From Streptomyces viridochromogenes DSM 40736 (GTDB lineage Bacteria > Actinomycetota > Actinomycetes > Streptomycetales > Streptomycetaceae), in NCBI RefSeq assembly GCF_000158955.1, contig NZ_GG657757.1:4040815-4104814 (forward strand): a stretch of DNA of 64,000 nt, read 5' to 3'. The translations under genes and the position numbers were made by a program. Position 1 is the first letter of the stretch. Each line of letters starts with the position of its first letter. The notes under the pieces are model-generated. The model was not told where the DNA came from. It saw only the letters and a program-made list of their open reading frames with translations, and ran no database searches. Below are positions 62,388 through 64,000 of the stretch, piece by piece.

Positions 62388-62720
62388 ATGGCCGCGACGG
62401 CGGGACTGGACCAAGGTGAGCTGATCGAGGTGTTCAAGGCCCTAGGCAACCCCGCCCGGCTTCAGATCATGCGGTGGCTGAAGGATCCCGAGGCGCACTT
62501 CGGCGAGTACGAGCCGATCGCGGACCGCCGGTCGGTCGGCGTGTGCGTCACGCACATCCAGGCGAAGGCGGGACTCGCGCAGTCGACGGTCTCCAGCTAC
62601 ATGAGCACGCTCGAGCGTGCCGGACTCGTGCGCCCCACCCGGGTGGGCAAGTGGACCCACTACCGGCGCGACGAGGAGCGGGTGGCACAGCTGGCGCGGG
62701 AGATCGGCACCAGCCTCTGA
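62388..62720 (+). CDS. ArsR-family regulator
   Basis: 110 residues: winged helix ELIEVFKALGNPARLQIMRW, SVGVCVTHIQAKAGLAQSTV, and a wing RVGKWTHYRRD. The metal-binding C-x-C box of classical ArsR is absent; a single Cys in VGVCVTH could sense redox. Divergently no; it is upstream of the quinone reductase gene by 57 nt, same strand, so probably regulates it. Confidence 0.92.
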   Translation: MAATAGLDQGELIEVFKALGNPARLQIMRWLKDPEAHFGEYEPIADRRSVGVCVTHIQAKAGLAQSTVSSYMSTLERAGLVRPTRVGKWTHYRRDEERVAQLAREIGTSL

Positions 62721-62777
62721 CCTGAGCGACCCCGCTAAACAAATTGACGAATCGCGATACGTCGATATGATCTCATC

Positions 62778-63458
62778 ATGTCGACCTTCTCCGCTGCGCC
62801 TACCGCGCTGATCGTCCACGCCCACCCCGAGCCCCGCTCCTTCAGCACCGCCCAGATGACGGCCGCGACCGAGTCCCTGCGCGCGGCCGGGTACCGCGTC
62901 GACGTGCTGGACCTCTACGCCGACGGCTGGGCCCCGGTCCTCGCCCGCGAGGAGTTCGCGCCGGTGGACGGCCCGTTCAAGCCGCAGGCCGAGCAGATGC
63001 GCGCGGTGCGGGAGGGCACCCTCGACGCGGCCGTCAGGGCCCATCTCGACCGGCTGCTCGCCGCCGACCTGCTCGTGCTGTCGTTCCCGCTGTGGTGGTT
63101 CTCGCTGCCCGCCGTCCTCAAGGGATGGGTGGACCGGGTCTTCGTGATGGGCGGGGTCTTCGGCGGGGACCACGGGCTGTTCGGGCAGGCCGCGCTCGCC
63201 GGGAAGCGCGCGATGCTGCTGTTCACGACCGGCGGGCCCACCGAGTCGTTCCGGCCCGGTGGCGCCTTCGGCCCGATGGACGACTTCCTGTTCCACATCC
63301 ACCGCGGAATGCTGGAGTTCGTCGGCTTCGAGGTCCTCGAACCGGTGATCACCTACGGCCCGGCCCGCATGACCGACGAGGAACGAGCGGCGGCGCTGGA
63401 CCAGGTCAGGCAGTCCGTCGCACGGGTCGCGGCGGAGCGCCCGGCCCCTGTGGGCTGA
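62778..63458 (+). CDS. NAD(P)H-dependent quinone reductase, flavodoxin fold
   Basis: 226 residues; MdaB/NQO-type: LIVHAHPEPRSFSTAQ flavin-phosphate loop, LLVLSFPLWWFSLPAVLKGW (FMN/FAD and dimer region), LLFTTGGPTESFRPGG. Two-electron reduction of quinones, protecting against electrophiles. Preceded by AT-rich sequence with ATCGCGATACGTCGATAT, a plausible ArsR operator. Confidence 0.92.
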   Translation: MSTFSAAPTALIVHAHPEPRSFSTAQMTAATESLRAAGYRVDVLDLYADGWAPVLAREEFAPVDGPFKPQAEQMRAVREGTLDAAVRAHLDRLLAADLLVLSFPLWWFSLPAVLKGWVDRVFVMGGVFGGDHGLFGQAALAGKRAMLLFTTGGPTESFRPGGAFGPMDDFLFHIHRGMLEFVGFEVLEPVITYGPARMTDEERAAALDQVRQSVARVAAERPAPVG

Positions 63459-63473
63459 GCCGGGCCGGGCCCC

Positions 63474-64000
63474 TCACGTCTCCGTCCGGTACATCAGATC
63501 CACCTCGTGCGTCACGAACCCCAGCCGTTCGTACACCGACACCGCCGCCAGGTTGTCCGCGTCGACGTACAGCATCGCCGTCGGCAGCCCCCGCCGCGCC
63601 AGGTGCCGCAGGCCGATCGTCGTGAGGGACTTGCCGAGTCCGCCGCCCTGGGCGCCGGGGCCGACGCCGAGGACGTACACCTCCCCGAGGCCCTCCTGCG
63701 CGTGCACCTTCGTCCAGTGGAAGCCGACGAGTTCGTCGCCGCGGAAGGCGAGGAAGAAACCCGCCGGGTCGAACCACGGCTCGGCCTTGCGGTCGTCGAG
63801 GTCCCGCTGGGTGAGGGAGCCCTGCTCGGGGTGGTGGGCGAAGGCGGCGGCGTTCACCGCGAGCCAGGCCGCGTCGTCCCGGCCGGGGACGAAGGGACGG
63901 ACCGTGACGCCCTCGGGCAGGACCGGCTCGGGCGCGTCGAAGTCGGCCAACGGGCGCCGCATCTGACGCAGTTCACGGAACAGGGTCAGCCCCAGGACCT
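63474..64000 (-). CDS. mshD: Mycothiol synthase MshD, N-terminal part cut off by the window edge
   Basis: The visible 175 residues are the C-terminal GNAT domain of Msh[62 protein letters not shown] and the end YRTET. The frame stays open through position 64000 (encoding [14 protein letters not shown]), so the start lies outside. MshD acetylates Cys-GlcN-Ins, the last mycothiol step. The ATG at 63962 is internal. Convergent with the quinone reductase gene. Confidence 0.93.
   Translation of the reverse strand, partial: VLGLTLFRELRQMRRPLADFDAPEPVLPEGVTVRPFVPGRDDAAWLAVNAAAFAHHPEQGSLTQRDLDDRKAEPWFDPAGFFLAFRGDELVGFHWTKVHAQEGLGEVYVLGVGPGAQGGGLGKSLTTIGLRHLARRGLPTAMLYVDADNLAAVSVYERLGFVTHEVDLMYRTET

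Overview
The window is a very GC-rich chromosomal segment of a Streptomyces-type actinomycete. Signs are the phoR-phoP/phoU locus, mycothiol genes (mshA, and mshD cut by the right edge), nur, glnR, the rsiG/amfC anti-sigma factor, the devA/devB/devE GntR developmental locus, many GTG starts, and gene order that, from memory, matches the S. coelicolor core from about SCO4230 down to about SCO4151. No rRNA, tRNA, CRISPR array, insertion sequence or origin was recognised.

Layout. 1-4.5 kb: PhoR-PhoP phosphate control, a PHO-box-like direct repeat, phoU, then a Cys-rich mini-protein and a homologue of the nickel-binding protein SCO4226. 4.5-6.8 kb: MFS exporter and phosphoglycerate mutase. 6.8-13 kb: accessory stretch (L7/L12-CTD protein, VOC, RibD-like reductase) ending in a 1140-residue membrane-anchored NACHT-type ATPase of visibly lower GC. 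13-25.5 kb: enzymes and envelope proteins (DinB, lipoprotein, AraC/DUF2000, Tat-exported beta-helix protein, YbjN, MshA, NlpC/P60 hydrolase, SpoIIE-type phosphatase). 25.5-27.5 kb: the XRE-HbhA-DUF2516 cluster also found in mycobacteria (Rv0474-Rv0476), with a perfect palindrome upstream. 27.5-32.7 kb: variable region with gene debris (nadC and ald fragments) and small regulators. 32.7-39.2 kb: TetR, SGNH hydrolase, RraA-like protein, HelD-type helicase with its own TetR.

39.2-45.7 kb is the most intriguing part. Three GntR regulators share one C-terminal domain, two paralogous HAD hydrolases and one APH-fold kinase sit downstream of them, and two 62-63-residue paralogous membrane peptides are transcribed divergently from two of the regulators. 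A repeated AAGTTGG-N3-CCAACTT palindrome lies in two of the intergenic gaps. One GntR/HAD pair is the known devA-devB operon; the mini-membrane proteins and the parallel third cassette appear undescribed as a system.

45.7-64 kb: Eis-type acetyltransferase, RsiG with both c-di-GMP motifs intact, dtd, ygfZ, Nur, nitrobindin, then sseC-cysA preceded by a Cys-containing leader peptide, LmeA-like DUF2993, moaD, GlnR, LacI regulator, an HtrA-like protease with 11-nt direct repeats in its promoter, an MprAB-like two-component pair, ArsR, a quinone reductase and mshD. The set nitrobindin-sseC-cysA-DUF2993-glnR-mshD mirrors M. tuberculosis Rv0813c-Rv0819.
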